This document shows positions 54,876-62,462 of a DNA stretch of 64,000 nt, piece after piece. The position numbers and the translations under genes are program-made. The first letter of the stretch is position 1. The number at the start of each line of letters is the position of its first letter. The DNA is taken from NCBI RefSeq assembly GCF_030409835.1, contig NZ_JAUFQO010000001.1, positions 186,001 to 250,000 of the forward strand, read 5' to 3'. Source of the DNA: Lutimonas halocynthiae (GTDB lineage Bacteria; Bacteroidota; Bacteroidia; Flavobacteriales; Flavobacteriaceae). The notes beneath the pieces were generated by a model. That model saw nothing but the letters and a program-made list of their open reading frames with translations. It made no database searches and was not told the origin of the DNA.

Positions 54876-56084
54876 ATGAAAAATTCAGAATCTTTTATTT
54901 CAGTTAAAGAAGCAATAGATTTCGTGTTGAACGCTGCAGAATCTTTCGGGACTGAATCTATAGAATTCAATAAGTCTCTTGGAAGAGTGCTAAAAGAAAC
55001 GGTTAAAGCAGATCGCGAAATGCCTCCTTTTGATCGTGTCAGCATGGATGGAATTGCTATCAACTTTGAAGCTTTTCAAACCGGGCTTAGGTCTTATCCA
55101 ATTGAAGCTATACAGGCGGCCGGAAGTGAACAATTAAGCCTCGAGCATAAGGAGCATTGTTTAGAAGCGATGACAGGTGCTATGCTGCCTCAAGGGACGG
55201 ATACAATTATTCCTTATGAACTTATCAATATTGAAAACGGAATAGCACATGTACAAGTAGAAGAAATCAAACATTTTCAAAATATTCACAAAAAGGGATT
55301 AGACCGAAAAAAAGATGCTGTTCTCATTTCAAAAGACACCATAATTACTGCTGCCGAAATAGGTGTATTAGCCACTGTTGGTAAAACAACTATTGAAGTT
55401 GCTAAACTTCCAAAAATAGCCATTGTTTCAACCGGTGACGAATTAGTGGATGTTTCTGAAATTCCCGCAGCTTATCAAATACGAAAAAGTAATGTGCATA
55501 CATTGGCTGCTGCATTGCGTGGTTTTGAATTAAACCCTGATTTATTTCATATCACTGACGACAAAAATAAATTGCGAGAAAAAATAAAATCTTTACTTGA
55601 GAACTATGATGTTTTGATGTTCAGTGGTGCCGTTAGCAAAGGAAAATTTGATTATTTGCCAGAAATTTTACAGGAACTTGCTGTGCAAAAATTATTTCAT
55701 AAAGTAAAGCAAAGACCAGGTAAACCCTTTTGGTTTGGGAAGAAAGAACAAACAACAATTTTTGCATTTCCCGGCAATCCGGTATCTACCTTTGTCAGTT
55801 GCCTGAAATATTTTATTCCATGGCTGCTTAAAAGTTTAGAATTAGGTCCAGAAAAAAAGGACTTCGCAGTGTTAGCGGAAGATTTTTATTTCAAACCTGA
55901 GCTGACTTATTTTTTACAAGTTAAAATTAAAAATGAAGCTGGTGTTTTATCTGCATTTCCAATTGCAGGAAACGGATCAGGTGATTTGGCCAATTTAACT
56001 CAAAATGATGCTTTTATGGAGCTGCCTTCTGATAGAACAGATTTTAAAAAGGGGGAAGCTTTTCCAATCATAAAATACCGTTAA
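54876..56084 (+). CDS. moeA: Molybdopterin molybdotransferase
   Basis: The 402-residue protein has the MoeA domain order: N-terminal linker (PFDRVSMDGIAINF), the molybdopterin-binding domain with IAIVSTGDELV and MFSGAVSKGKFDYLPE, and the C-terminal beta-barrel. The usual SGGVSxGxxD turn is SGAVSKGKFD here; the catalytic Asp remains. MoeA inserts molybdate into the pterin dithiolene. It lies 8 bp after moaA. Confidence 0.94.
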   Translation: MKNSESFISVKEAIDFVLNAAESFGTESIEFNKSLGRVLKETVKADREMPPFDRVSMDGIAINFEAFQTGLRSYPIEAIQAAGSEQLSLEHKEHCLEAMTGAMLPQGTDTIIPYELINIENGIAHVQVEEIKHFQNIHKKGLDRKKDAVLISKDTIITAAEIGVLATVGKTTIEVAKLPKIAIVSTGDELVDVSEIPAAYQIRKSNVHTLAAALRGFELNPDLFHITDDKNKLREKIKSLLENYDVLMFSGAVSKGKFDYLPEILQELAVQKLFHKVKQRPGKPFWFGKKEQTTIFAFPGNPVSTFVSCLKYFIPWLLKSLELGPEKKDFAVLAEDFYFKPELTYFLQVKIKNEAGVLSAFPIAGNGSGDLANLTQNDAFMELPSDRTDFKKGEAFPIIKYR

Positions 56085-56097
56085 TAAAATACTTGAT

Positions 56098-56571
56098 TTG
56101 AGTAAATTTTCACATATAGACGACGACAACAAGCCTAAAATGGTCAATGTTATTGACAAAACAATAACTAAAAGAAGGGCATTGGCCCAGGCTAATATGT
56201 TTTTAGGGAGAGAAATTATTTCTTTATTGAATGGCAAAGAAATAAACACAAAAAAGGGGCCCGTTTTCCAAACGGCAGTGATTGCAGGAATTCAAGCGGT
56301 TAAAAAAACTGCTGAGCTGATACCAATGTGTCATCCACTCCCTCTCGATGGTATTACAATTGATATTGCTTTTTTAGATGAAGAGAACATCAATATTAGC
56401 TGCGCAGTTGAAATGGAAGGGAAAACTGGGATAGAAATGGAAGCTTTAACCGGCGCCAGCGTCGCAGCACTTACTGTTTATGATATGTGTAAAGCTATCT
56501 CTCAGAAAATGATCATCAAAGAAGTCAAGCTATTAGAAAAAACTGGTGGAAAAAGTGACATAAAGAAATAA
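56098..56571 (+). CDS. moaC: Cyclic pyranopterin monophosphate synthase
   Basis: The 157-residue protein has the signature MCHPLPLDGITID and the C-terminal motif EALTGASVAALTVYDMCKA, both typical of MoaC. The gene uses a TTG start (56098), as the conserved SKFSHIDDDNKPKMVNV follows directly. It is 13 bp after moeA and followed by a terminator. Confidence 0.95.
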   Translation: MSKFSHIDDDNKPKMVNVIDKTITKRRALAQANMFLGREIISLLNGKEINTKKGPVFQTAVIAGIQAVKKTAELIPMCHPLPLDGITIDIAFLDEENINISCAVEMEGKTGIEMEALTGASVAALTVYDMCKAISQKMIIKEVKLLEKTGGKSDIKK

Positions 56572-56590
56572 AGTTTCTTTCAAAAGAATC

Positions 56591-56623
56591 AAAGCCAATG
56601 AAAATTAATTCATTGGCTTTTTT
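56591..56623 (+). terminator. Terminator of the moaA-moeA-moaC operon
   Basis: A 12-bp stem AAAGCCAATGAA (56591-56602) with TTCATTGGCTTT (56609-56620) has a 6-nt loop and is followed by Ts. It lies 20 bp past the moaC stop. Confidence 0.85.
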
Positions 56624-56643
56624 CATGGTCATTAGAGGTTTAA

Positions 56644-57183
56644 TTATGGATCTACAGTTATTGTAGCTTCGTATTGAACCTCAACAACGAAATCCATTGG
56701 TCCGTTATCACATAATGCATTTCCTTCATACTTCACCATTATTGTGTTTCCAGCTTTCAAGGCGTTTCCAATTCTGTTCAATTCTGCTACTTCCTTAATT
56801 TCATAAACAGTTCCATTATCGGCTTCTGTTTTAACTGTAAACGCATTCGTCAAGGCCACTTGATTGTGTGCACTAAAAGAGGCGTCTACCTGACCATTCT
56901 CGTCACCTACAAAGTTGATAATCTTATAACTCAATTTGGTAAGCTTGACCGACTTTATTTTATTAAGATGGTTTTTAGTATCGCTATTTTCGATGCTAAT
57001 GGATGCATCGCTTGAAAAAGAAACCCATTCTCCATCAGTCTGATCAACCTTAACCGGGATATTTTCAGTTTCCTTAAGACTTACATCAAAGTCTGGTAGA
57101 AGTCCGACTACGTCATCTTCATCGCAGGATGAAAAACTAAGGCAGGCGCAACATATGCAAAGAGCTATTAATCTTCTTTTCAT
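56644..57183 (-). CDS. Lipoprotein of unknown function
   Basis: The 179-residue protein has a lipoprotein signal with an unusual Cys-rich stretch (ALCICCACLSFSSC) and a beta-rich body (about 35-179). It is on the minus strand, nested between moaC and mobA, so its orientation is opposite to all its Moco neighbours. A structured, gene-free leader of about 150 nt may precede it. No family is recognised. It could be an independent insertion or a small secreted component. Confidence 0.65.
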   Translation of the reverse strand: MKRRLIALCICCACLSFSSCDEDDVVGLLPDFDVSLKETENIPVKVDQTDGEWVSFSSDASISIENSDTKNHLNKIKSVKLTKLSYKIINFVGDENGQVDASFSAHNQVALTNAFTVKTEADNGTVYEIKEVAELNRIGNALKAGNTIMVKYEGNALCDNGPMDFVVEVQYEATITVDP

Positions 57184-57438
57184 GATTTTAAATTTTAAGT
57201 TATATTAATTTGGAATGTTGAATATTTTAATGACTTTCTAATGAAATACCTATTTCATAGATTGACCATTTTTATTCTCGAGAAACTATGGCTGGCTTTA
57301 GGCAAATGAAACCAGCCCAATACAGGATCGAATGTATGTAACAAAGATTTTTAATGAAGATTTCATGTCGAGGGAGACTTGGTTTTATAATTCCTTGTTT
57401 GAACACATTAAGTTACAAAAAAATAACCAAATTGTTGC
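57184..57438. other. Gene-free structured region between the lipoprotein gene and mobA
   Basis: No ORF of note. Two hairpins are visible: GGCTGG...CCAGCC (about 57289-57318, stem extendable by a TTT/AAA pair with one bulge) and ATACA/TGTAT (about 57320-57337). On the minus strand an AATCTTTG (57349-57342, one mismatch to the -7 consensus) could start a leader through both hairpins to the lipoprotein gene. The remainder, up to mobA at 57552, holds operator 2 and its -7 element. Confidence 0.35.
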
Positions 57439-57452
57439 GTAACTATGGTCAC
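57439..57452 (+). promoter_or_regulatory. Predicted Crp/Fnr operator 2 (GTAACTATGGTCAC)
   Basis: One mismatch to the GTAAC-N4-GTTAC palindrome, 100 bp upstream of mobA. The -7 element TAAATTTT starts exactly 21 bp after it, the same spacing as the other two copies. Confidence 0.5.
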
Positions 57453-57473
57453 TAAAACGGAAAGATTCATCCA

Positions 57474-57481
57474 TAAATTTT
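57474..57481 (+). promoter_or_regulatory. -7 element of the mobA promoter
   Basis: TAAATTTT, one mismatch to TAnnTTTG, 21 bp after operator 2. Predicted start near 57487 gives a 65-nt leader. Confidence 0.45.
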
Positions 57482-57551
57482 CGGAATGCGCATTATTAAG
57501 TATTTTAGCAATTGTAAGCAATTCCAATTCGTAAATTCAAGATTTAATATC

Positions 57552-58667
57552 ATGAAAAAACATACTAAACACGCCAAACTAACGAGGCGAAATTTTGGTC
57601 ACATGGCTCCTTTCGAAATCTCAATCCTGGGCACCAAATGTTCAATTATTAAGGAATTGGTAAAAGAAGTATCCAAAAAAATCAACTCTAGATATAAGTT
57701 GGCATATGCTGATGCCTCTCATAACAAAGACACTGTTGCACCGAATTATGATGAATATACATTTCACCATTCTGGTAGTTTAAAAGTAGACCAGGCCTAC
57801 CAAATGAACCCAAATACAGATCCTATATTGTTCAGCGATTACGATCTATTGTTTATAAATGGCAATCATTATCAAGGTAAAAAACAAATACTCATCCTGG
57901 ATGACGAAAAAGAAGCTTCAGTATTAAAGAGAATAGAGCAACTTGGTGACATCGCTTTTCTGCTAAATTTAAATCACAGATCAGAAATTTTTCCTTTTCT
58001 CATTGAAAAGAATCCTAAAATATCAGATTTAGAAGTTTATTCTATTCACGATATTGAACAGATAAGCGATCATATTTTACAGTTGATAGAACATAACAGA
58101 CCTCCACTTCAAGGCTTAGTACTCGCAGGAGGGAAAAGCATTAGAATGGGTACCGACAAAGGTCTATTAGATTATTTCGGCAAGTCACAAAGAGTCTATT
58201 CGATCGAAATGTTAGAGCGATTAAATTTAAAGACATTTTTATCGGTTCGAAAAGAACAAAATCTCGATCAAAAAAATGTGATTGAGGATGCGTTTTTAGG
58301 GCTTGGCCCTTTTGGAGCTATTTGTTCTGCATTCCAATACAATCCCAATGTGGCCTGGCTCGTAATTGCTACTGATCTTCCATTTGTAGATGAGAAATTG
58401 ATTCGACGCTTATTGGAAGAAAGGGATCCAAGCAAAGTAGCCACTGCAATCAAAGGTAAAGGGAAAAAATTCCCTGAACCGCTTATCACAATTTGGGAAC
58501 CCAAGGCCTATCCGATTATGCTGCAATTCTTGGCAAAAGGGGTTTCGTGCCCAAGAAAGGTTTTGATAAATACTGATGTCCTTCACGTTGAAGTGGAAGA
58601 TGAATTTATTCAAAATGTCAATACTCCTGAAGAATATTCGGCCGTAAAAAAAGAATTGCACAAATAG
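57552..58667 (+). CDS. mobA: Molybdenum cofactor guanylyltransferase with degenerate MobB-like N-terminus
   Basis: I start at ATG 57552 (MKKHTKHAKLTRRNFGHMAP). The 371-residue protein has a C-terminal MobA domain from about residue 185 (GLVLAGGKSIRMGTDKGLL, VLVIATDLPFVDE-like VIATDLPFVDE). It also has an N-terminal domain resembling MobB whose P-loop is degenerate (GTKCSIIKEL at 27-36 instead of GxxGxGKT), so that half is unlikely to bind GTP. MobA adds GMP to make the guanine dinucleotide (MGD) form of the cofactor, used by DMSO-reductase-type enzymes. It overlaps a GTG by one base with the moeB frame and precedes it closely. Confidence 0.9.
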   Translation: MKKHTKHAKLTRRNFGHMAPFEISILGTKCSIIKELVKEVSKKINSRYKLAYADASHNKDTVAPNYDEYTFHHSGSLKVDQAYQMNPNTDPILFSDYDLLFINGNHYQGKKQILILDDEKEASVLKRIEQLGDIAFLLNLNHRSEIFPFLIEKNPKISDLEVYSIHDIEQISDHILQLIEHNRPPLQGLVLAGGKSIRMGTDKGLLDYFGKSQRVYSIEMLERLNLKTFLSVRKEQNLDQKNVIEDAFLGLGPFGAICSAFQYNPNVAWLVIATDLPFVDEKLIRRLLEERDPSKVATAIKGKGKKFPEPLITIWEPKAYPIMLQFLAKGVSCPRKVLINTDVLHVEVEDEFIQNVNTPEEYSAVKKELHK

Positions 58668-58678
58668 TGTTTAAGAAA

Positions 58679-59755
58679 ATGGATAAGGAGAAAATGTTCA
58701 TAAGGCAAACCACCCTGCCAGAGGTTGGTTTAAAGGGTCAGGAAAAATTATCAAATGCTAAAATTGCTATTATTGGCTGCGGTGGTCTTGGTAGTGCTGC
58801 TGCTGTATATCTTGCAGCAACAGGAATTGGCCAGATTCACTTGATTGACTATGACAAGATTGATGTCAGTAATTTACATCGACAGGTATTTTATAAATTA
58901 GAGGAGGTAGGGAAATCGAAAGCCAAATCACTTGCCAAGCATATAGAAAGTATTAGTTCTTTTGTCTCTGTCAGCATACATGAAGAACCCATCAACAAAT
59001 ATAACATCACTGAAGAATTAAAGAATTATTCGATTATTCTCGATTGTACCGATAGCCTTCCAACGAAATATTTATTGAATGACTATTGTGTTCTAAACAA
59101 TAAAACATTGGTTTATGGTTCACTTTATAAACATGACGGATACGTAGCCGTTTTTAATGCAGATTCGAAAGATGGCCGAACGGCCCATCTTAGGGATGCC
59201 TTTCCGGAAATGTCTAAAAAGCACGTTCCCAATTGTTCTGAAATTGGGACACTAAATCCAATTGTTGGTATAATCGGATTAATGCAGGCCAATGAGGTGA
59301 TCAAAATAATAACAGAAACAGGGACCCTGCTCATCAACAAAATTCTCATTTATAATTCAATGGATAATTCCCAGTTTATTATGAAGCTAAAATCAGCTTT
59401 TTCTAAAGATAGGGTCGCAGCAATTTATAATAATGAAAATTATTTTGATGCAAGATGTGAGTTGCAGGATGAGGGTTTACTCATAGAAGCAAATCAATTG
59501 AGAAATAAATTACCGGATGGAAATATCAAAATTATTTCTGTCATTGCCGACACAAATTTTCCGATACCATTCTCCGTTGATCTTAGCATGCCAAATTCAA
59601 AATTTGATGCGGCAAAATTAGCGCCTTTTATGAGCAATGAAATTGTGGTTGTTTGTCAAAAAGGCATTTCAAGTTATGCCACAACTAAAAGAATAAGAAA
59701 AGAGTTTTCCGGGCTAAAGGTATTTAGCCTCAAGAACGGTCTTGAGAATTACTAA
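58679..59755 (+). CDS. moeB: MoeB/ThiF-type E1 enzyme fused to a rhodanese-like domain
   Basis: The start is uncertain: GTG 58667 overlaps the mobA stop, ATG 58679 (MDKEKMFIRQ) is preferred. The 358-residue protein has the adenylation fold with IIGCGGLGSAAAVYLA, LIDYDKIDVSNLHRQ, DCTDSLPTKYLLND and Cys186 (VPNCSEIGTLNP). The zinc-binding CxxC pairs of E. coli MoeB are missing (HLRDAFPEMS stands where CYRCLFP would be). A C-terminal rhodanese-like domain with Cys326 (VVVCQKGISSYAT) follows, like eukaryotic MOCS3. It would activate and possibly load sulfur on MoaD. The mobA stop is 11 bp before the start. Confidence 0.9.
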   Translation: MDKEKMFIRQTTLPEVGLKGQEKLSNAKIAIIGCGGLGSAAAVYLAATGIGQIHLIDYDKIDVSNLHRQVFYKLEEVGKSKAKSLAKHIESISSFVSVSIHEEPINKYNITEELKNYSIILDCTDSLPTKYLLNDYCVLNNKTLVYGSLYKHDGYVAVFNADSKDGRTAHLRDAFPEMSKKHVPNCSEIGTLNPIVGIIGLMQANEVIKIITETGTLLINKILIYNSMDNSQFIMKLKSAFSKDRVAAIYNNENYFDARCELQDEGLLIEANQLRNKLPDGNIKIISVIADTNFPIPFSVDLSMPNSKFDAAKLAPFMSNEIVVVCQKGISSYATTKRIRKEFSGLKVFSLKNGLENY

Positions 59756-59786
59756 TCATACTGAGCAAATAATAATATTCAAGTCT

Positions 59787-61556
59787 ATGTCAAAGCCTCT
59801 TAGCTTTTATCAAGAAGAAAAATCCAAGTTTGAGCAGCAGCGAGATCAGCTTCGTAAGAAATCTAATCTTTACAGCATTTTAAGAATAATTTTATTTCTT
59901 ATTGTCTTACCGGCCGCTTATTTGAGTTATGATGAAACACGCTTATTTCTCGGAGTTCTGGCAACTGGATTTACCGGATTTATGATCATGGTTATTAAAC
60001 ATCAAAGTCTGCGAACCCAAAGAATCTTATCGGAACACCTTATTGCTATCAATTCAATTGAAATTGACGCATTAAACGGCAAATACGATTCCCTACCTAC
60101 TGGTTCTGAATTTACAGACCCGCATCATTATTTCAGTAATGATGTTGATCTATTCGGAAATGGTTCATTCTTTCAATACATCAATAGAACAGCTACCTCT
60201 TCAGGTCGCAGATCATTAGCTAGAATTTTGACAAGTAATGATATCGAAGATATAGCAGCGAAGCAGGAAGTCATAAAAGAACTATCAGAAATGCCTCAGT
60301 GGCGGCAACGCTATTTAGCTTTGGCAAAAATGGTTAAAACAGAAACTGATCATAAGATCATTGTTTCATGGATTCACAACTACAAGTCATTTCTTCCTTC
60401 ATTGATGAAATACTTACCCATGCTTTTTAGCCTTATATCCTTGGTATTACTATTACTGGTTTCATTGGGTCAAATTTCTTTCTTTTTATTGGCTGGTTGG
60501 TTTTTTGTAGGATTGCTAATCACTTTGCCTTATTTCAAAAGAGTGAACCATTTATATCTAGAAGCTGGTCAGATCAAACACACTTTTAAGCAGTATCATA
60601 CCTTGTTAAATGAAATTGAAAACTTAAAATTAAAAGCTTCTTTTGCCATCAAACAGCAAGATAAAATTCAATCTTCAAACAAAAAGGCATCACTTATTTT
60701 TAAAGAATTCTCTAAAATTCTAGATGCCTTTGATCAAAGAAATAACATGCTTTTTGGAATTCTTGGCAATGGATTATTCCTATGGGACCTTCGCCAAACT
60801 TACAAAATAGACAAGTGGATATCTGTCTATCAAAACCAGGTTGAAAACTGGTTCGATGTGATTTCCTATTTCGATGCCCAAATTTCTTTATCAAATTATG
60901 CTTATAACCATACCGATCATCATTTCCCTGAAATAAAATTAAAAGAATATGGGATCAGTGCTGAAATGCTGGGTCATCCTTTACTTGATAAAGAAGTGCG
61001 AATTGATAATGATTTTTCTATTGCGGAAAAAGATTTTCAAATCATAACCGGAGCCAATATGGCTGGTAAAAGTACTTTCCTGCGAACCATATCCTTAAGT
61101 CTAATCATGTCTAATTCAGGCTTACCTGTATGCGCCAAGAAAATGAGTTATTCCCCAATTAAACTAATTACTAGCATGAGAACGACTGATTCTTTAGCGG
61201 AAGAAAGCTCTTATTTTTATGCAGAAATTGTCAGATTGCGCTTCATTGTTGACCAAATGAAGGATGATAAATATTTTATTATTCTAGACGAGATCTTAAA
61301 AGGGACAAACAGTAAAGACAAGGCCATTGGCTCTAAAAAGTTTGTTGAAAAACTGGTTAAATCAGGTTCGACAGGAATCATCGCAACGCATGATTTAAGC
61401 TTGTGTGATATTGAACAAGAATATCCTCAGATTCACAACAAATATTTTGATGCTAAAATCAATAATGAAGAATTGGTTTTTGATTATAAATTAAAAGCTG
61501 GTATCTGCACGAATATGAATGCTTCTTTTCTCTTAAAGAAAATGGAAATAATTTGA
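59787..61556 (+). CDS. Membrane-anchored MutS-like ATPase
   Basis: The 589-residue protein starts at ATG 59787 (MSKPLSFYQEEKSKFEQQ). It has two N-terminal transmembrane helices (about 29-46 and 52-70), another membrane pair near 206-250, and a C-terminal MutS ATPase domain with Walker A GANMAGKSTFLRT, SYFYAEIVRLRFI, DEILKGTNSKDKAIGSKK (Walker B and the MutS signature) and the switch ATHDLSLCDIE. No mismatch-recognition or Smr domain is seen. Proteins like this are widespread in Bacteroidota but their function is unclear. Here it is 31 bp after moeB in the Moco operon, so it may take part in cofactor or oxidoreductase assembly, which is inference. Confidence 0.82.
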   Translation: MSKPLSFYQEEKSKFEQQRDQLRKKSNLYSILRIILFLIVLPAAYLSYDETRLFLGVLATGFTGFMIMVIKHQSLRTQRILSEHLIAINSIEIDALNGKYDSLPTGSEFTDPHHYFSNDVDLFGNGSFFQYINRTATSSGRRSLARILTSNDIEDIAAKQEVIKELSEMPQWRQRYLALAKMVKTETDHKIIVSWIHNYKSFLPSLMKYLPMLFSLISLVLLLLVSLGQISFFLLAGWFFVGLLITLPYFKRVNHLYLEAGQIKHTFKQYHTLLNEIENLKLKASFAIKQQDKIQSSNKKASLIFKEFSKILDAFDQRNNMLFGILGNGLFLWDLRQTYKIDKWISVYQNQVENWFDVISYFDAQISLSNYAYNHTDHHFPEIKLKEYGISAEMLGHPLLDKEVRIDNDFSIAEKDFQIITGANMAGKSTFLRTISLSLIMSNSGLPVCAKKMSYSPIKLITSMRTTDSLAEESSYFYAEIVRLRFIVDQMKDDKYFIILDEILKGTNSKDKAIGSKKFVEKLVKSGSTGIIATHDLSLCDIEQEYPQIHNKYFDAKINNEELVFDYKLKAGICTNMNASFLLKKMEII

Positions 61557-61982
61557 TCATGGGTGAGAATTGACCCAAATCTCTCCATCTTCAAAAAACT
61601 CCTTTTTCCAGATTGGCACCGTCTCTTTTAAAGTATCGATAGCATATTGACATGCCTTAAATGCGGCCTCTCTGTGTGCAGAAGAGACTGCAATGATTAC
61701 CGGAACCTCGCCAATTCCCAATGCCCCTGTTGCGTGGTGTATGGCAATTTTATGAATGCTAAACTTTTCAATGGCTTTACTAGCGATAACCTTCATTTCT
61801 TTTATGGCCATAGGTTCATAGGCTGAGAATTCCAACTTAAAAACCTCTTTGTTTTTTGTGCTGTTTCTCACGGTTCCTACAAACAAAGAAATACCTCCGC
61901 AGCTATCGTCTGAAACAAAGTCGTAGCATTCTTGAAGAGATAACTCACCTTCTTTCAGTTTTATATAAATTGAATTCTCCAT
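61557..61982 (-). CDS. moaE: Molybdopterin synthase catalytic subunit
   Basis: The 141-residue protein has the MoaE motifs: SCGGISLFVGTVR near the N-terminus, KIAIHHATGALGIGEVPVII in the middle, SSAHREAAFKACQYAIDTLK, and the catalytic-loop Lys in VPIWKKEFFEDGEIWV. With MoaD it inserts the two dithiolene sulfurs. Its stop touches the stop of the converging MutS-like gene. It is downstream of moaD on the minus strand, 8 bp apart. Confidence 0.95.
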   Translation of the reverse strand: MENSIYIKLKEGELSLQECYDFVSDDSCGGISLFVGTVRNSTKNKEVFKLEFSAYEPMAIKEMKVIASKAIEKFSIHKIAIHHATGALGIGEVPVIIAVSSAHREAAFKACQYAIDTLKETVPIWKKEFFEDGEIWVNSHP

Positions 61983-61990
61983 ATATTAGA

Positions 61991-62233
61991 TTAACCACCA
62001 CTAACCGGCGGAATAACCGCAACAGTGTCATTTTCAACTATGATCAAGTCTTCTTCAGCATAGGTTTCATTCACAGCAATCGAGAATGAATCCATTTGAG
62101 AAAATAAGGGATATTTATCTTGTAAAACTTTTCTAAAAGCACTTACTTTCAGGTCTTCATTAACTTCCAAAAAGGTGCTAGTTTCACTGGCTAAATCTTT
62201 CGCCATCCCAAAAAAAAGAATCTTAAGCTTCAT
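61991..62233 (-). CDS. moaD: Molybdopterin synthase sulfur carrier subunit
   Basis: The 80-residue ubiquitin-fold protein has the family start MKLKILFFGMAKDLA, and ends with VIPPVSGG, the C-terminal Gly-Gly that carries the thiocarboxylate. It is activated by the MoeB-like protein in the same region. It is first in the moaD-moaE pair. A TATTTTTG -7 element (62254-62247) lies 14 bp before the ATG. Confidence 0.95.
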   Translation of the reverse strand: MKLKILFFGMAKDLASETSTFLEVNEDLKVSAFRKVLQDKYPLFSQMDSFSIAVNETYAEEDLIIVENDTVAVIPPVSGG

Positions 62234-62246
62234 AATTGAATTTTAT

Positions 62247-62254
62247 CAAAAATA
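62247..62254 (-). promoter_or_regulatory. -7 element of the moaD-moaE promoter
   Basis: TATTTTTG on the minus strand (62254-62247), perfect TAnnTTTG. It has no convincing -33 element and is not at the correct distance from operator 3 to be activated by it. Confidence 0.5.
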
Positions 62255-62322
62255 ACCAATACCTTTAAGAGGAAAAAATTAATTTAAGGCAGATTATTCT
62301 TTAGTCAAACCATTCTCTTTAA

Positions 62323-62336
62323 GTAACTAATGTTAC
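62323..62336 (+). promoter_or_regulatory. Predicted Crp/Fnr operator 3 (GTAACTAATGTTAC)
   Basis: A perfect GTAAC-N4-GTTAC inverted repeat. A consensus -7 element (TAAATTTG, 62358-62365) starts exactly 21 bp later, giving a centre at about -42. It is in the divergent region between moaD and the Fe-S/NrfD gene. Confidence 0.62.
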
Positions 62337-62357
62337 AACTTAAAACCTGCATTTGAC

Positions 62358-62365
62358 TAAATTTG
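62358..62365 (+). promoter_or_regulatory. -7 element of the Fe-S/NrfD gene
   Basis: TAAATTTG, perfect match, 21 bp after operator 3. Predicted start near 62371, with a leader of about 90 nt that contains a 6-bp inverted repeat (AAGTTC, 62393-62398; GAACTT, 62401-62406). Confidence 0.6.
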
Positions 62366-62462
62366 GTAACAGTACCCAGAACATCCTTTCAAAAGTTCTT
62401 GAACTTGTTCTTTATTTCCTAGTTAATTAGGATTTCACAATAATTATGAAGCCATTGCGCAT

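Noticed and set aside
54587-54907. Plus-strand frame inside moaA in another phase
   Set aside because: It overlaps the second cluster region of moaA and has no independent features.
57250-57350. Molybdenum cofactor riboswitch upstream of mobA
   Set aside because: The hairpins are on the side of the lipoprotein gene and lie upstream of the predicted mobA transcription start; I do not recognise the Moco RNA consensus.
62294-62301. Operator 3 also controlling moaD-moaE
   Set aside because: On the minus strand no TAnnTTTG is found 21 bp from the operator; moaD has its own -7 element at 62254-62247, too far away for the same geometry.
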